NCBI RefSeq assembly: GCF_001746415.1
Contig: NZ_MEHJ01000001.1
Span: forward strand, 6,330,501-6,394,500
Direction of reading: 5' to 3'
DNA: 64,000 nt
Source: Streptomyces agglomeratus
GTDB taxonomy: Bacteria > Actinomycetota > Actinomycetes > Streptomycetales > Streptomycetaceae
The notes under the pieces are model-generated. The model saw only the letters and a program-made list of their open reading frames with translations. It did no database searches and had not been told where the DNA came from. Numbering within the stretch: the stretch's first letter is position 1; each line of letters opens with the position of its first letter. The translations under genes and the position numbers were made by a program. Shown piece after piece: positions 18,510 to 28,199 of this stretch.

Positions 18510-20276
18510 GTGGCAGCCCACGACGACGACATCAACCGCGGCATCCGGCCGGGGCGAGGGTCTGAGGACCCCGCCGGCCAGGTTGCCTATCTCGAGCAGG
18601 AAATCGCCGTCCTGCGCCGCAAGCTCGCCGACTCTCCGCGTCATACGAGGATTCTCGAAGAGCGGATCGTCGAGCTGCAGACCAACTTGGCCGGCGTGTC
18701 CGCGCAGAACGAGCGGCTCGCCAATACGCTCCGCGAGGCCCGCGACCAGATCGTGGCCCTCAAGGAAGAAGTCGACCGGCTTGCGCAGCCGCCGGCCGGC
18801 TTCGGTGTCTTCCTCGTGGCGAACGAGGACGGCACGGCCGACATCTTCACCGGCGGCCGCAAGCTGCGGGTGAACGTCAGCCCCAGCGTGGAGCTCGAAG
18901 AGCTCCGGCGTGGCCAGGAGGTCATGCTCAACGAGGCCCTCAACGTGGTCGAGGCCATGGAGTTCGAGCGGGCCGGGGAAATCGTCACCCTCAAGGAGAT
19001 CCTTGAGGACGGCGAGCGCGCCCTGGTGCTGGGGCACACCGACGAGGAACGGGTGGTGCGGCTCGCCGAGCCGCTGATGGACGTCACCATCCGCCCCGGC
19101 GATGCCCTGCTGCTGGAGCCCAGGTCCGGCTACGTCTACGAAGTCATCCCCAAGAGCGAGGTCGAGGAGCTCGTCCTCGAAGAGGTCCCGGACGTCGACT
19201 ACGACAAGATCGGCGGTCTGGGCAACCAGATCGAGCTGATCCGCGACGCGGTCGAGCTGCCGTACCTCTACCCCGACCTCTTCAAGGAGCACGAACTGCG
19301 ACCGCCGAAGGGCATCCTGCTCTACGGTCCGCCCGGCTGCGGCAAGACGCTGATCGCGAAAGCCGTCGCCAACTCCCTTGCCAAGAAGGTCGCCGAGGTG
19401 ACCGGCCAGCCCGCGGGGAAGAGCTACTTCCTCAACATCAAGGGCCCTGAGCTCCTCAACAAGTACGTCGGTGAGACCGAGCGGCACATCCGCCTGGTCT
19501 TCCAGCGTGCGCGGGAGAAGGCGAGCGAGGGTACCCCCGTCATCGTCTTCTTCGACGAGATGGAGTCGCTCTTCCGCACCCGTGGCTCGGGTGTCAGCTC
19601 GGACGTGGAGAACACCATCGTTCCGCAGCTGCTCGCCGAGATCGACGGTGTGGAGGGCCTGGAGAACGTCATCGTCATCGGCGCCTCCAACCGCGAGGAC
19701 ATGATCGACCCCGCGATCCTGCGGCCCGGCCGGCTCGACGTCAAGATCAAGATCGAGCGTCCGGACGCGGAGGCGGCGAAGGACATCTTCGCGAAGTACC
19801 TCCGCTCCACCCTGCCGCTGCACGCGGACGACCTGGCCGAGCACACCGGCTCCAGGGAGGCCGCGGTCCACGGCATGATCCAGTCGGTCGTCGAGCAGAT
19901 GTACGCCGAGTCCGAGGAAAATCGCTTCCTCGAGGTCACGTACGCGAACGGCGACAAGGAAGTCCTGTACTTCAAGGACTTCAATTCCGGCGCGATGATC
20001 CAGAACATCGTCGACCGGGCCAAGAAGATGGCCATCAAGGCATTCCTCGACCAGAACCAGAAGGGCCTCCGGGTCTCCCACCTCCTCCAGGCTTGCGTGG
20101 ACGAGTTCAAGGAGAACGAGGACCTGCCGAACACCACCAACCCGGACGACTGGGCCCGAATCTCCGGAAAGAAGGGCGAGCGGATTGTATTCATCCGCAC
20201 GCTCGTCACCGGAAAACAGGGTGCGGACACCGGGCGCTCCATCGACACGGTGGCAAACACCGGTCAGTACCTGTAG
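18510..20276 (+). CDS. arc: Proteasome-associated AAA ATPase (ARC, homologue of Mpa)
   Basis: Hexameric unfoldase of 588 residues that recognises Pup-tagged proteins and feeds them into the 20S proteasome. An N-terminal coiled coil (about 25-85, rich in EELE-type heptads) is the Pup-docking element, two OB-fold modules follow, and the AAA module has Walker A GPPGCGKT and Walker [11 protein letters not shown]. The C-terminus ends TGQYL, the Gly-Gln-Tyr-Leu tail known to open the proteasome gate. The GTG at 18510 follows GGAGGTGAGGACC. A hairpin at 20284-20321 closes the gene before dop. Confidence 0.97.
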   Translation: MAAHDDDINRGIRPGRGSEDPAGQVAYLEQEIAVLRRKLADSPRHTRILEERIVELQTNLAGVSAQNERLANTLREARDQIVALKEEVDRLAQPPAGFGVFLVANEDGTADIFTGGRKLRVNVSPSVELEELRRGQEVMLNEALNVVEAMEFERAGEIVTLKEILEDGERALVLGHTDEERVVRLAEPLMDVTIRPGDALLLEPRSGYVYEVIPKSEVEELVLEEVPDVDYDKIGGLGNQIELIRDAVELPYLYPDLFKEHELRPPKGILLYGPPGCGKTLIAKAVANSLAKKVAEVTGQPAGKSYFLNIKGPELLNKYVGETERHIRLVFQRAREKASEGTPVIVFFDEMESLFRTRGSGVSSDVENTIVPQLLAEIDGVEGLENVIVIGASNREDMIDPAILRPGRLDVKIKIERPDAEAAKDIFAKYLRSTLPLHADDLAEHTGSREAAVHGMIQSVVEQMYAESEENRFLEVTYANGDKEVLYFKDFNSGAMIQNIVDRAKKMAIKAFLDQNQKGLRVSHLLQACVDEFKENEDLPNTTNPDDWARISGKKGERIVFIRTLVTGKQGADTGRSIDTVANTGQYL

Positions 20277-20283
20277 ATCGCAG

Positions 20284-20321
20284 ACCGGCTGCGGGTGCCC
20301 GCCCGGGCATCCGCAGCCGGT
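20284..20321 (+). terminator. Hairpin terminator after arc
   Basis: Arms ACCGGCTGCGG/CCGCAGCCGGT (11 perfect pairs) extended inward by GTGCCC/GGGCAT, followed by TGCTTTCC. Confidence 0.75.
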
Positions 20322-20403
20322 TGCTTTCCAGCCACACCGGCCGCCACACCGACCACACCAGAGCAATGACGGAATTGATCTCCCTACCAGGGCAGAGGCG
20401 TTC

Positions 20404-20409
20404 TAGGCT
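20404..20409 (+). promoter_or_regulatory. Probable -10 element of dop
   Basis: TAGGCT about 115 bases before the dop ATG and downstream of the arc terminator, implying a separate dop transcript with a long leader. No clear -35 partner is seen. Confidence 0.35.
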
Positions 20410-20523
20410 CTTCGGTACCGCCGAGTCGCGCAGTGCGGGGCCGGGCACCGCACACGCACCGGAGAACAAGCGGTACTTGAGTGCCGCCCCCGTCCGGGGG
20501 CGACGCCGGGCAAGGAGGGCCGC

Positions 20524-22035
20524 ATGACCGTACGGCGAGTAATGGGCATCGAGACGGAGTACGGGATCTCCGTCCCCGGCCACCCCAACGCCAATGCCAT
20601 GCTCACCTCGTCCCAGATCGTCAACGCCTACGCGGCGGCGATGCACCGGGCGCGGCGCGCCCGCTGGGACTTCGAGGAGGAGAATCCGCTGCGGGACGCG
20701 CGAGGCTTCGACCTCGCCCGGGAGGCCGCCGACAACAGTCAGCTCACGGACGAGGACATCGGCCTGGCCAATGTCATCCTGACGAACGGCGCGCGGCTGT
20801 ACGTGGACCACGCGCACCCCGAGTACAGCTCACCGGAGGTCACCAATCCGCTGGACGCCGTCCTCTGGGACAAGGCCGGCGAGCGGATCATGGCGGAGGC
20901 CGCCGAGCGGGCCGCCCAGCTCCCCGGCGCCCAGCCGATCCACCTCTACAAGAACAACACCGACAACAAGGGCGCCTCCTACGGCACGCACGAGAACTAC
21001 CTGATGAAGCGGGAGACCCCCTTCTCGGACATCGTGCGCCACCTGACGCCGTTCTTCGTGTCACGGCAGGTCGTCACGGGCGCCGGCCGGGTGGGCGTCG
21101 GCCAGGACGGCCACGAGCACGGCTTCCAGATCAGCCAGCGCGCCGACTATTTCGAGGTCGAGGTCGGCCTGGAGACCACGCTCAAGCGCCCCATCATCAA
21201 CACCCGCGACGAGCCGCACTCCGACGCCGAGAAGTACCGCAGGCTGCACGTGATCATCGGCGACGCGAACCTCTCCGAGATCTCGACGTACCTGAAGCTG
21301 GGCACGACGTCCCTGGTGCTGTCCATGATCGAGGACGGCTTCATCAACGTCGACCTGGCGATCGACCAGCCGGTGCGCACCCTGCACCAGGTCTCGCACG
21401 ACCCGACGCTGCAACGGCTGATCACGCTGCGCAGCGGCCGGACACTCACCGCCGTCCAGCTTCAGATGGAGTATTTCGAACTGGCGCGCAAGTACGTCGA
21501 GGAGCGGTTCGGCGTCGACGCGGACGACCAGACCAAGGACGTCCTGTCCCGCTGGGAGGACGTCCTGAACAGGCTGGAGAACGACCCGATGAGCCTGTCG
21601 GGCGAGCTCGACTGGATCGCCAAGCGGGAAATCCTCGAGGGCTACCGCAGGCGCGACAGCGTGGACTGGGACGCGCCGAGGCTGCATCTGGTGGACCTCC
21701 AGTACGCCGACGTGCGGCCCGAGAAGGGGCTGTACAACCGCCTGGCGGCCCGCGGGAAGATGAAGCGGCTACTGGACGAGGAAGCGGTCCTGCGGGCCGG
21801 TACGAAGCCTCCTGAGGACACCAGGGCCTATTTCCGCGGCCGCTGCCTGGAGCAGTACGCGGACGATGTCGCCGCGGCCTCCTGGGACTCGGTGATCTTC
21901 GACCTGCCGGGCCGGGACTCGCTCCAGCGCGTGCCCACGCTGGAACCGTTGCGCGGTACACGTAATCACGTCAAGGAGCTTCTCGACCGGTGCAGGACGG
22001 CGGAAGACCTGGTCCGGGTGCTCTCGGGCGGCTGA
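20524..22035 (+). CDS. dop: Depupylase/deamidase of Pup
   Basis: Carboxylate-amine-ligase-fold enzyme of 503 residues that hydrolyses the isopeptide bond between Pup and substrate lysines and, where Pup ends in Gln, deamidates it. N-terminal MGIETEYG contains Glu10 of the ATP/Mg site, and [11 protein letters not shown] carries Asp95, the residue described as the nucleophile in mycobacterial Dop. The insertion around [15 protein letters not shown] (about 50-65) is the Dop-specific loop that distinguishes it from the ligase PafA. The ATG at 20524 follows CAAGGAGG. Because the local Pup ends in Glu, depupylation is its likely main role here. Confidence 0.95.
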   Translation: MTVRRVMGIETEYGISVPGHPNANAMLTSSQIVNAYAAAMHRARRARWDFEEENPLRDARGFDLAREAADNSQLTDEDIGLANVILTNGARLYVDHAHPEYSSPEVTNPLDAVLWDKAGERIMAEAAERAAQLPGAQPIHLYKNNTDNKGASYGTHENYLMKRETPFSDIVRHLTPFFVSRQVVTGAGRVGVGQDGHEHGFQISQRADYFEVEVGLETTLKRPIINTRDEPHSDAEKYRRLHVIIGDANLSEISTYLKLGTTSLVLSMIEDGFINVDLAIDQPVRTLHQVSHDPTLQRLITLRSGRTLTAVQLQMEYFELARKYVEERFGVDADDQTKDVLSRWEDVLNRLENDPMSLSGELDWIAKREILEGYRRRDSVDWDAPRLHLVDLQYADVRPEKGLYNRLAARGKMKRLLDEEAVLRAGTKPPEDTRAYFRGRCLEQYADDVAAASWDSVIFDLPGRDSLQRVPTLEPLRGTRNHVKELLDRCRTAEDLVRVLSGG

Positions 22036-22095
22036 AAGGGCCGGCGAGTGGGAATCATCGAGGTGATCCCCACGCGTTGTGAAAGTACGGCGCGG

Positions 22096-22122
22096 ATGTC
22101 AGACCCCGCTTGTAGGGTCTGA
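22096..22122 (+). promoter_or_regulatory. pup promoter of DNA-damage (PafBC/RecA-NDp) type, overlapped by a dyad
   Basis: ATGTCAGACCC (22096-22106), six bases, then TAGGGT (22113-22118). This is the geometry of the LexA-independent damage promoter TTGTCAGTGGC-N6-TAGGGT described in Streptomyces and mycobacteria. The same bases also form TCAGACCC-N8-GGGTCTGA (22099-22122), a perfect 8-bp dyad. The expected start lies about 35 bases before the pup ATG. Confidence 0.6.
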
Positions 22123-22160
22123 TCAAGGACATCGAACCGAGCGAGCGGGGTGAGGTAGAG

Positions 22161-22379
22161 ATGGCGACCAAGGACACCGACGGCGGACAGCAGAAGGCGA
22201 CGCGTTCCACCGGGGAGGCCGAGGAGACCGCGCAGGACGCGCAGGCTTCGGAGGACCTCAAGGAGCGCCAGGAGAAGCTCTCGGACGACGTCGACTCCGT
22301 CCTCGACGAGATCGACGACGTGCTCGAGGAGAACGCCGAGGACTTCGTGCGCTCCTTCGTCCAAAAGGGCGGGGAGTAA
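22161..22379 (+). CDS. pup: Prokaryotic ubiquitin-like protein Pup
   Basis: Disordered tag of 72 residues covalently attached to lysines of target proteins by PafA and read by the ARC coiled coil. It has the typical acidic, Gln/Glu/Asp-rich composition; the ARC-binding helix lies around residues 30-60 (KLSDDVDSVLDEIDDVL), and the C-terminal half ends SFVQKGGE. The last residue is encoded as Glu (GAG before TAA), not Gln, so the ligatable form is made directly. GGTGAGG lies upstream of the ATG. A hairpin separates it from prcB, allowing pup to be expressed in excess over the proteasome subunits. Confidence 0.97.
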   Translation: MATKDTDGGQQKATRSTGEAEETAQDAQASEDLKERQEKLSDDVDSVLDEIDDVLEENAEDFVRSFVQKGGE

Positions 22380-22400
22380 GGCCCGTTGTCCCGCCCGTTG

Positions 22401-22445
22401 TCCGTCCCGGTGGCCCCGGACCCAGGTCCGGCACACCGGGACGGA
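22401..22445 (+). terminator. Hairpin between pup and prcB
   Basis: Arms TCCGTCCCGGTG/CACCGGGACGGA (12 perfect pairs) with an internal GGACC/GGTCC stem. It lacks a T tract, so partial termination is the likely effect. Confidence 0.6.
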
Positions 22446-22538
22446 TGACCGGCGACCGTACGGGTATGGTCCGTGCACAGTTCGTAAGACCGGCCCGGCC
22501 TCCCAGCGGCGGGCCGCCGCCTATCCGGAAGGAAACGC

Positions 22539-23384
22539 GTGGAAGCCAACCCTCGTAGCACCGGGCGTCTGCCGGCAGCCTTCCTGACGCCGGGCTCGTC
22601 GTCATTCATGGACTTCCTGGGTGACCACGCGCCCGAGATGCTGCCGGGAAGGCGCGTCCTGCCGCCCGTCAAGGGCGTCATAGAGGCACCGCACGGCACG
22701 ACGATCGTCGCCGCCTCGTTCCCCGGCGGCGTGGTGCTCGCCGGTGACCGGCGGGCCACCATGGGCAACATGATCGCCCAGCGCGACATCGAGAAGGTCT
22801 TCCCCGCCGACGAGTACTCGGCGGTGGGCATCGCCGGCACCGCCGGTCTCGCGGTGGAGATGGTGAGGCTCTTCCAGCTGGAGCTCGAACACTTCGAGAA
22901 GGTGGAAGGCGCCCAGCTCTCCCTGGAGGGCAAGGCGAACAGGCTCTCCACGATGATCCGCAGCAACCTGGGCATGGCCATGCAGGGCCTGGCCGTCGTG
23001 CCCCTCTTCGCGGGCTGGGACGTCGACCGTGAGAAGGGCCGCATCTTCTCGTACGACGTGACGGGCGGCCGCTCCGAGGAGCAGGGATACGCGGCGACCG
23101 GATCCGGTTCCATCTTCGCCCGCGGCTCGATGAAGAAGCTCTACCGCGAGGACCTGACGGAACAGCAGACGACCACGCTGGTGGTCCAGGCGCTGTACGA
23201 CGCGGCCGACGACGACTCGGCGACCGGCGGCCCGGACGTGGCCCGCCGTATCTACCCGATCGTCACCGTGATCACCGAAGAGGGGTTCCGGAGGCTCACC
23301 GAGGCGGAGTCCTCCGAGCTGGCGCGCTCGATCCTCGAGCGGCGGCTGGAGCAGCCCGACGGTCCCCGGGCCGCGCTCCTCTGA
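22539..23384 (+). CDS. prcB: 20S proteasome beta subunit (catalytic)
   Basis: N-terminal-nucleophile hydrolase of 281 residues forming the two inner rings of the 20S core. A 53-residue propeptide ends EAPHG, and autocleavage exposes Thr54 in [21 protein letters not shown]; the downstream Asp and Arg of that segment and the Lys in EKVFP complete the usual active site. The GTG at 22539 follows GGAAGGAAACGC. TATGGT near 22465 could be its own -10, after the pup hairpin. prcA follows with a 53-bp gap, so the two subunits are co-transcribed. Confidence 0.97.
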   Translation: MEANPRSTGRLPAAFLTPGSSSFMDFLGDHAPEMLPGRRVLPPVKGVIEAPHGTTIVAASFPGGVVLAGDRRATMGNMIAQRDIEKVFPADEYSAVGIAGTAGLAVEMVRLFQLELEHFEKVEGAQLSLEGKANRLSTMIRSNLGMAMQGLAVVPLFAGWDVDREKGRIFSYDVTGGRSEEQGYAATGSGSIFARGSMKKLYREDLTEQQTTTLVVQALYDAADDDSATGGPDVARRIYPIVTVITEEGFRRLTEAESSELARSILERRLEQPDGPRAALL

Positions 23385-23437
23385 CGGCTCCTGTCCTTGG
23401 AATCAACGTGACAACGACAGAAAGGGACGGATAGCCG

Positions 23438-24184
23438 GTGTCGACGCCGTTCTATGTCTCACCCCAGCAGGCCATGGCCGACCGGGCGGAATACGCCCGC
23501 AAGGGCATCGCCCGCGGTCGCAGCCTTGTCGTGCTGCAATACGCCGACGGCATCGTATTCGTCGGCGAGAACCCGTCCCGCGCGCTGCACAAGTTCAGCG
23601 AGATCTACGACCGGATCGGCTTCGCCGCGGCCGGCAAGTACAACGAGTACGAGAACCTGCGGATCGGCGGCGTCCGGTACGCCGATCTGCGCGGATACAC
23701 CTACGACCGCGAAGACGTGACGGCCCGTGGGCTCGCCAACGTCTACGCGCAGACGCTGGGCACGATCTTCTCCAGCAACGCGGAGAAGCCCTACGAGGTG
23801 GAGCTGGTCGTCGCCGAGGTCGGGGCCCGCCCCGAGGGCGACCAGATCTACCGGCTGCCCCACGACGGTTCGATCGTGGACGAGCACGGCTCGGTCGCGG
23901 TCGGCGGCAACGCGGAGCAGATCAGCAGCTTCCTCGACCAGCGCCACCGGGACGGGATGACGCTGGCGGAGGCGCTCAAGCTGGCCGTACAGGCACTGTC
24001 CCGGGACACCAACGGCAGCGAGCGGGAGATCCCCGCCGAGCGGCTCGAGGTGGCGGTCCTGGACCGTACGCGCCCGCAGGAGCGGAAGTTCAAGCGCATC
24101 GTCGGCCGTCAGCTCGCCCGCCTGCTGGAGGCGGACGGCGACGCGGCCACACCCACCGACACCCCGTCGGACACCGAGGAGTAG
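23438..24184 (+). CDS. prcA: 20S proteasome alpha subunit
   Basis: Structural subunit of 248 residues forming the outer rings and the gate contacted by the ARC C-terminus. The N-terminal gating segment [20 protein letters not shown] is the conserved alpha-subunit H0 helix, and the NTN fold follows without a catalytic Thr. The acidic, Thr/Asp/Pro-rich tail after residue 230 is typical of Streptomyces. The GTG at 23438 has a weak RBS, consistent with coupling to prcB. The gene ends before a bidirectional hairpin shared with the convergent LacI gene. Confidence 0.96.
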   Translation: MSTPFYVSPQQAMADRAEYARKGIARGRSLVVLQYADGIVFVGENPSRALHKFSEIYDRIGFAAAGKYNEYENLRIGGVRYADLRGYTYDREDVTARGLANVYAQTLGTIFSSNAEKPYEVELVVAEVGARPEGDQIYRLPHDGSIVDEHGSVAVGGNAEQISSFLDQRHRDGMTLAEALKLAVQALSRDTNGSEREIPAERLEVAVLDRTRPQERKFKRIVGRQLARLLEADGDAATPTDTPSDTEE

Positions 24185-24206
24185 CGGCTGCGGACGGAAT
24201 CGTTCG

Positions 24207-24236
24207 GTGCCCCGGGCCGCCGGCGGTCCGGGGCAC
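24207..24236. terminator. Bidirectional hairpin between prcA and the LacI regulator
   Basis: Perfect arms GTGCCCCGG/CCGGGGCAC with a 12-base loop, 23 bp after the prcA stop and 21 bp beyond the stop of the convergent gene. Confidence 0.7.
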
Positions 24237-24256
24237 ACGCATGACCCGGCGGTGCG

Positions 24257-25315
24257 TCAGGCGCGTGCGGTGGAGCCGCGCGCCATCAGCTCCACGGGGA
24301 TGTCGCCGCCCTCGGGCCGCCGGCCGTCCAGGACGGCCAGCAGCGCGGCCATGCCCCGCTCTCCGACCTGCTCGGCGGGCAGCCGCACGGTCGTCAGTTC
24401 CGGCTCCACGGCCGTCGCCAGGGCGAGGTCGTCGAAGCCGGTGACCGAGACGTCCTCGGGCACCCGCAGTCCCAGTCGGCGTACCGCCTTGCAGGCGCCC
24501 GCCGCGACGATGTCGTCGTCACAGACCAGCGCCGTCGGCCGCGGCCCCGGGCCGGTCAGGGCCCCTTCCGCGGCCTTCCTGGCTCCGTGTACGTCCAGGG
24601 GCGCGGGCACGGAGCGTACGACGGCGTCCGGGGCCCGGCGGCGCAGCTCGTCGCGGAGGGCGCGGGCGCGTACGTCGAACGTCCAGGACGCCACGGCCGA
24701 CGCGAGATGGACGAACCGCCGGTGTCCCAGGCCCAGCAGATGCTCCGTCACCTGGCGCATGCCGTCGGCGATGTCGAGGTTCACGTGGGCGGCGGCGCCC
24801 GTGTCCGCCGGGTCGCTGTCGAGCATGACCAGCGGCAGCCCCGCGCCCCGGATGGCGCCGAGGGCGCCGGTGGCCATGGAGGACGCGATGACGCCGTCCA
24901 GCGCCGCCTGCGCCGAGGCGAAGGGGTCCCGGGCCGGACCCGTGCCCTCGGGAGAGGGGTAGAGGACGACGCCGAAATCGTGCTCGGCGGCTGTGCGGGC
25001 GGCGCCCGCGTACACCCGGGCGAAGAACTCGTTGGTCAGCGCGGGCACGACGAGCAGCACGGTCCTGGTCCGGCCGAGCCGCAGGTTGCGGGCGGCGAGG
25101 TTGGGGCGGTACCCGAGCTCCCGGGCGGCCCCGCGCACCAGATCGGCGGTGCGTTCCGACACACGCCCGCGCCACTTGTCGCCCAGTACGAGCGAGACGG
25201 TCGCCTGCGAGACCCCGGCGGCGCGGGCGACGTCCCTGCTGGTCGGCGGCGTGGGAGGCGTTTCGGCGCCGACGGCGTCGTACGTCTCGTCCGGGGTGTC
25301 GTCCGGGCTGGTCAC
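24257..25315 (-). CDS. LacI-family transcriptional regulator
   Basis: Repressor of 352 residues from the GTG at 25315 (GGAGG 5-6 bases upstream); an ATG 19 codons earlier is less likely because it would place the start inside the operator-like repeat region. The N-terminal helix-turn-helix TSRDVARAAGVSQATVSLVL and the hinge LGYRPNLAARNLRLGRTRT are clear, followed by a periplasmic-binding-protein-like sugar domain containing ALVCDDDIVAAGACKAV and VTGFDDLALAT. It is divergent from an MFS gene and probably controls it and itself. Ligand unknown. Confidence 0.9.
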   Translation of the reverse strand: MTSPDDTPDETYDAVGAETPPTPPTSRDVARAAGVSQATVSLVLGDKWRGRVSERTADLVRGAARELGYRPNLAARNLRLGRTRTVLLVVPALTNEFFARVYAGAARTAAEHDFGVVLYPSPEGTGPARDPFASAQAALDGVIASSMATGALGAIRGAGLPLVMLDSDPADTGAAAHVNLDIADGMRQVTEHLLGLGHRRFVHLASAVASWTFDVRARALRDELRRRAPDAVVRSVPAPLDVHGARKAAEGALTGPGPRPTALVCDDDIVAAGACKAVRRLGLRVPEDVSVTGFDDLALATAVEPELTTVRLPAEQVGERGMAALLAVLDGRRPEGGDIPVELMARGSTARA

Positions 25316-25373
25316 TCGTGCCTCCGCAGCAACGGCTTCGGGCCGCGAGGTGGACCACGCGGACTGGCTCATG

Positions 25374-25402
25374 GTACGTATGACACCGGACGTTATACGT
25401 AC
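25374..25402. promoter_or_regulatory. Paired TACGTA sites, candidate LacI-family operator
   Basis: GTACGTAT-N13-ATACGTAC is a perfect 8-bp inverted repeat. Each arm contains the self-palindrome TACGTA, and the two centres are 21 bp apart, two helical turns, on one DNA face. It lies between the divergent LacI and MFS starts. Confidence 0.6.
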
Positions 25403-25437
25403 AACTTCGGTAGGTGCCGGAGCGGAGAGGGGCAGAC

Positions 25438-26709
25438 ATGGCCGCGGGATACGCGGAACTGCTGAGGACGCGGTACGCCGCGCGCCTCCTGGCGGGAACC
25501 CTGGTGGGACGGCTGCCGAACGCCACCGCCCCCATCGCGATCGTGCTCCTCACCCGCGCCGAGGGCGGCAGCTACTCGCTCGCCGGCGGCCTCGCCGCGG
25601 TGTACGGACTCGGAAACGCGGTGGGGCAGCCGCTGCTCGGCCGCGCCGTGGACCTGTTCGGGCAGCCGCGCGTGCAGCTGCCCGCCGCCGTCCTGTCCGC
25701 CCTCGGCATGGTCCTGCTCACCTTCGCCGGCATCGACCCGCTGCCCCTCGCGTACGCCGCCGTGGCCCTCGCCGGCGTCTTCACCCCGCCCCTCGAAGGC
25801 GGCCTGCGGGCCCTGTGGCCCGGCGTGCTCGGCCGCGAGGACCGGGTGCACCGGGCGTACGCCATGGACGCGGTGGCGCAGGAGATCATGTTCACGGTCG
25901 GCCCCCTGCTCGTCACGCTGCTCGTGGCGCTCTGGTCGCCGGCCGCCGCGCTGCTCGTCATCAACGCCATAGGCGTGCTGGGCGCGCTCTCCGTCGTACT
26001 CTCCGAGCCTTCGCGCACCTGGCGTTCGGCGCCCCGCGAGGCGCACTGGCTGGGCGCCCTGCGCTCCCCGGGCCTGCTGGCTCTCCTCGGGTCGTTCTTC
26101 TTCGTCGGCCTCGCCCTGGGCTCGATCACCGTCGCGGGTGTCGCCTACGCCGACGACCACGGCCGGGAAGCGGTGTACGGCTGGCTGATGGCGGCGCTCG
26201 GCCTCGGCGCCCTCGCCGGCGGCCTGGTGTACGGCGCCCGGCAGTGGGCCGGCGCCCCCGAGCGGCGGCTGCGGTTCATCGTGGCGCTGCTCGCGGCCGG
26301 TTACCTGCCACTGATGCTCACCCCCGGAATCCCCGCGATGGTCGCGCTCGCCGCCGTGTCCGGAGTCTTCCTCGCCCCCGCGCTCGCCTGCGCGTTCATC
26401 GTCGTCGACCGGCACGCCCCGCGCGGCACCGTCACCGAGGCGTTCTCCTGGCTGGTCACCACCTTCGGCGTAGGCGCAGCGGTGGGAACCGGGGCGGCGG
26501 GACCGGCCGTCGAGTACGGCGGCACGGCCGCGAGTTTCGCCGTCGCGGCGGGCGGCGGAGTGGCCGCGCTGCTTGTCCTGCTGGCCACCCGCCGGGTTCT
26601 GGCGATTCCCGTCGCCACGCCTCTTCCCACGGACTCTGTCGTAATGCCTTGCGAAAATGATCGAATCGGTGCGGCCGAACCCGGTTTCAGGACAGGCCAT
26701 CAGGCGTAA
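25438..26709 (+). CDS. Major facilitator superfamily transporter
   Basis: Polytopic membrane protein of 423 residues with about 12 hydrophobic segments. The loop after the second helix contains GRAVDLFGQPRVQ, a relaxed form of the MFS motif A, and the central loop near residue 205 separates the two six-helix bundles. The ATG at 25438 has GGAGAGG upstream. The stop codon overlaps the likely -10 element of pafA. Position between prcA and pafA is by neighbourhood only; nothing in the protein suggests a proteasome role. Substrate unknown, possibly a sugar or drug given the LacI partner. Confidence 0.85.
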   Translation: MAAGYAELLRTRYAARLLAGTLVGRLPNATAPIAIVLLTRAEGGSYSLAGGLAAVYGLGNAVGQPLLGRAVDLFGQPRVQLPAAVLSALGMVLLTFAGIDPLPLAYAAVALAGVFTPPLEGGLRALWPGVLGREDRVHRAYAMDAVAQEIMFTVGPLLVTLLVALWSPAAALLVINAIGVLGALSVVLSEPSRTWRSAPREAHWLGALRSPGLLALLGSFFFVGLALGSITVAGVAYADDHGREAVYGWLMAALGLGALAGGLVYGARQWAGAPERRLRFIVALLAAGYLPLMLTPGIPAMVALAAVSGVFLAPALACAFIVVDRHAPRGTVTEAFSWLVTTFGVGAAVGTGAAGPAVEYGGTAASFAVAAGGGVAALLVLLATRRVLAIPVATPLPTDSVVMPCENDRIGAAEPGFRTGHQA

Positions 26710-26712
26710 TGT
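26707..26712 (+). promoter_or_regulatory. -10 element of a probable leaderless pafA transcript
   Basis: TAATGT begins with the TAA stop of the MFS gene and ends six bases before the pafA ATG. No RBS lies between, which suits a leaderless message, though readthrough from the MFS gene is also possible. Confidence 0.45.
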
Positions 26713-26718
26713 TCAGTC

Positions 26719-28080
26719 ATGGACCGCCGCATTTTCGGGCTGGAGAACGAGTACGGCGTCACGTGCACGTTCAGGGGACAGCGCCGTCTGTCACCTGACG
26801 AAGTGGCGCGCTACCTCTTCCGCCGTGTTGTGTCATGGGGCCGCAGCAGCAATGTCTTCCTGCGGAACGGCGCCCGCCTCTACCTCGACGTGGGATCGCA
26901 TCCGGAATACGCAACTCCCGAATGCGACAATGTGACCGAGCTGGTCACCCACGACAAGGCGGGCGAGCGCATTCTCGAAGGCCTGCTCGTCGACGCCGAA
27001 CGCCGCCTGCACGAGGAGGGAATCGCGGGCGACGTCTATCTCTTCAAGAACAACACCGACTCTGCGGGAAACTCCTACGGCTGCCACGAGAATTACCTGG
27101 TGGCCCGCCACGGAGAGTTCTCCAGGCTCGCGGACATCCTCATCCCGTTCCTCGTCACCCGACAGCTCATCTGCGGGGCCGGCAAGGTGCTCCAGACCCC
27201 GCGTGGCGCGGTCTTCTGCGTCAGCCAGCGCGCCGAGCACATCTGGGAGGGCGTCAGCTCCGCCACGACCCGCTCCCGGCCGATCATCAACACCCGCGAC
27301 GAACCGCACGCGGACGCCGAGCGCTACCGCAGGCTCCACGTCATCGTCGGCGACTCGAACATGTCCGAGACGACCATGCTGCTCAAGGTCGGCGCCACCG
27401 ACCTCGTCCTGCGCATGATCGAGGCGGGCACCGTGATGCGCGACCTCACCCTGGAGAACCCCATCAGGGCCATCCGTGAGGTCAGCCACGACACCACGGG
27501 GCAGCGCAAGGTGCGCCTGGCCAGCGGCCGCGAGGCGTCCGCCATAGAGGTACAGCGCGAGTACTACGAGAAGGCCGTGGACTTCGTGGACCGCCGCGGC
27601 ATCCGTACGGGCACGGTCGAGCAGGTCCTCGAACTGTGGGGCCGCGCGCTGGACGCGATCGAGGCGGAGGACCTCGACCGGATCGGCACCGAAATCGACT
27701 GGGTCATGAAGTACAAACTCATCGAGCGCTACCGCGCCAAGCACAACATGACCATGTCGCACCCCCGGGTCGCCCAGATAGACCTCGCCTACCACGACAT
27801 CCACCGTCGGCGCGGGCTCTATTACCTGCTGGAGAAGAAGGGACAAGCCGCGCGCATCTGCAACGACTTGAAGATCTTCGAAGGCAAGTCGGTGCCGCCG
27901 CAGACGACCCGCGCCCGGCTGCGCGGTGACTTCATCCGCCGGGCCCAGGAACAGCGGCGGGACTTCACCGTCGACTGGGTGCACCTCAAGCTCAACGACC
28001 AGGCGCAGCGCACCGTGCTGTGCAAAGACCCCTTCCGGTCGGTCGACGACCGGGTGGAAAAGCTCATCGCCGGTATGTGA
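26719..28080 (+). CDS. pafA: Pup-protein ligase
   Basis: ATP-dependent ligase of 453 residues joining the C-terminal Glu of Pup to lysine side chains. N-terminal FGLENEYGV carries Glu9 of the ATP/Mg site and [11 protein letters not shown] carries the essential Asp57. [18 protein letters not shown] and [13 protein letters not shown] are shared with Dop, but the long Dop-specific loop is absent, which separates the two paralogues. The C-terminal domain of about 70 residues that helps bind Pup is intact. It follows the MFS stop by 9 bp. A hairpin at 28113-28145 ends the gene. Confidence 0.97.
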   Translation: MDRRIFGLENEYGVTCTFRGQRRLSPDEVARYLFRRVVSWGRSSNVFLRNGARLYLDVGSHPEYATPECDNVTELVTHDKAGERILEGLLVDAERRLHEEGIAGDVYLFKNNTDSAGNSYGCHENYLVARHGEFSRLADILIPFLVTRQLICGAGKVLQTPRGAVFCVSQRAEHIWEGVSSATTRSRPIINTRDEPHADAERYRRLHVIVGDSNMSETTMLLKVGATDLVLRMIEAGTVMRDLTLENPIRAIREVSHDTTGQRKVRLASGREASAIEVQREYYEKAVDFVDRRGIRTGTVEQVLELWGRALDAIEAEDLDRIGTEIDWVMKYKLIERYRAKHNMTMSHPRVAQIDLAYHDIHRRRGLYYLLEKKGQAARICNDLKIFEGKSVPPQTTRARLRGDFIRRAQEQRRDFTVDWVHLKLNDQAQRTVLCKDPFRSVDDRVEKLIAGM

Positions 28081-28112
28081 TCCGGTCCTTGCCGGATCAG
28101 CCGGAACGCGAC

Positions 28113-28145
28113 GCGGGCCCCGCACGTTTCTCGTGCCGGGCCCGC
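28113..28145 (+). terminator. Hairpin terminator after pafA
   Basis: Arms GCGGGCCCCGCACG/CGTGCCGGGCCCGC with a single mismatch and a TTTCT loop, 33 bp after the pafA stop. Confidence 0.7.
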
Positions 28146-28199
28146 GCCACGCCTTAGAGTGGCGGGCGACTACTGTGCCGTCTGAGATCTGAGGAACAC

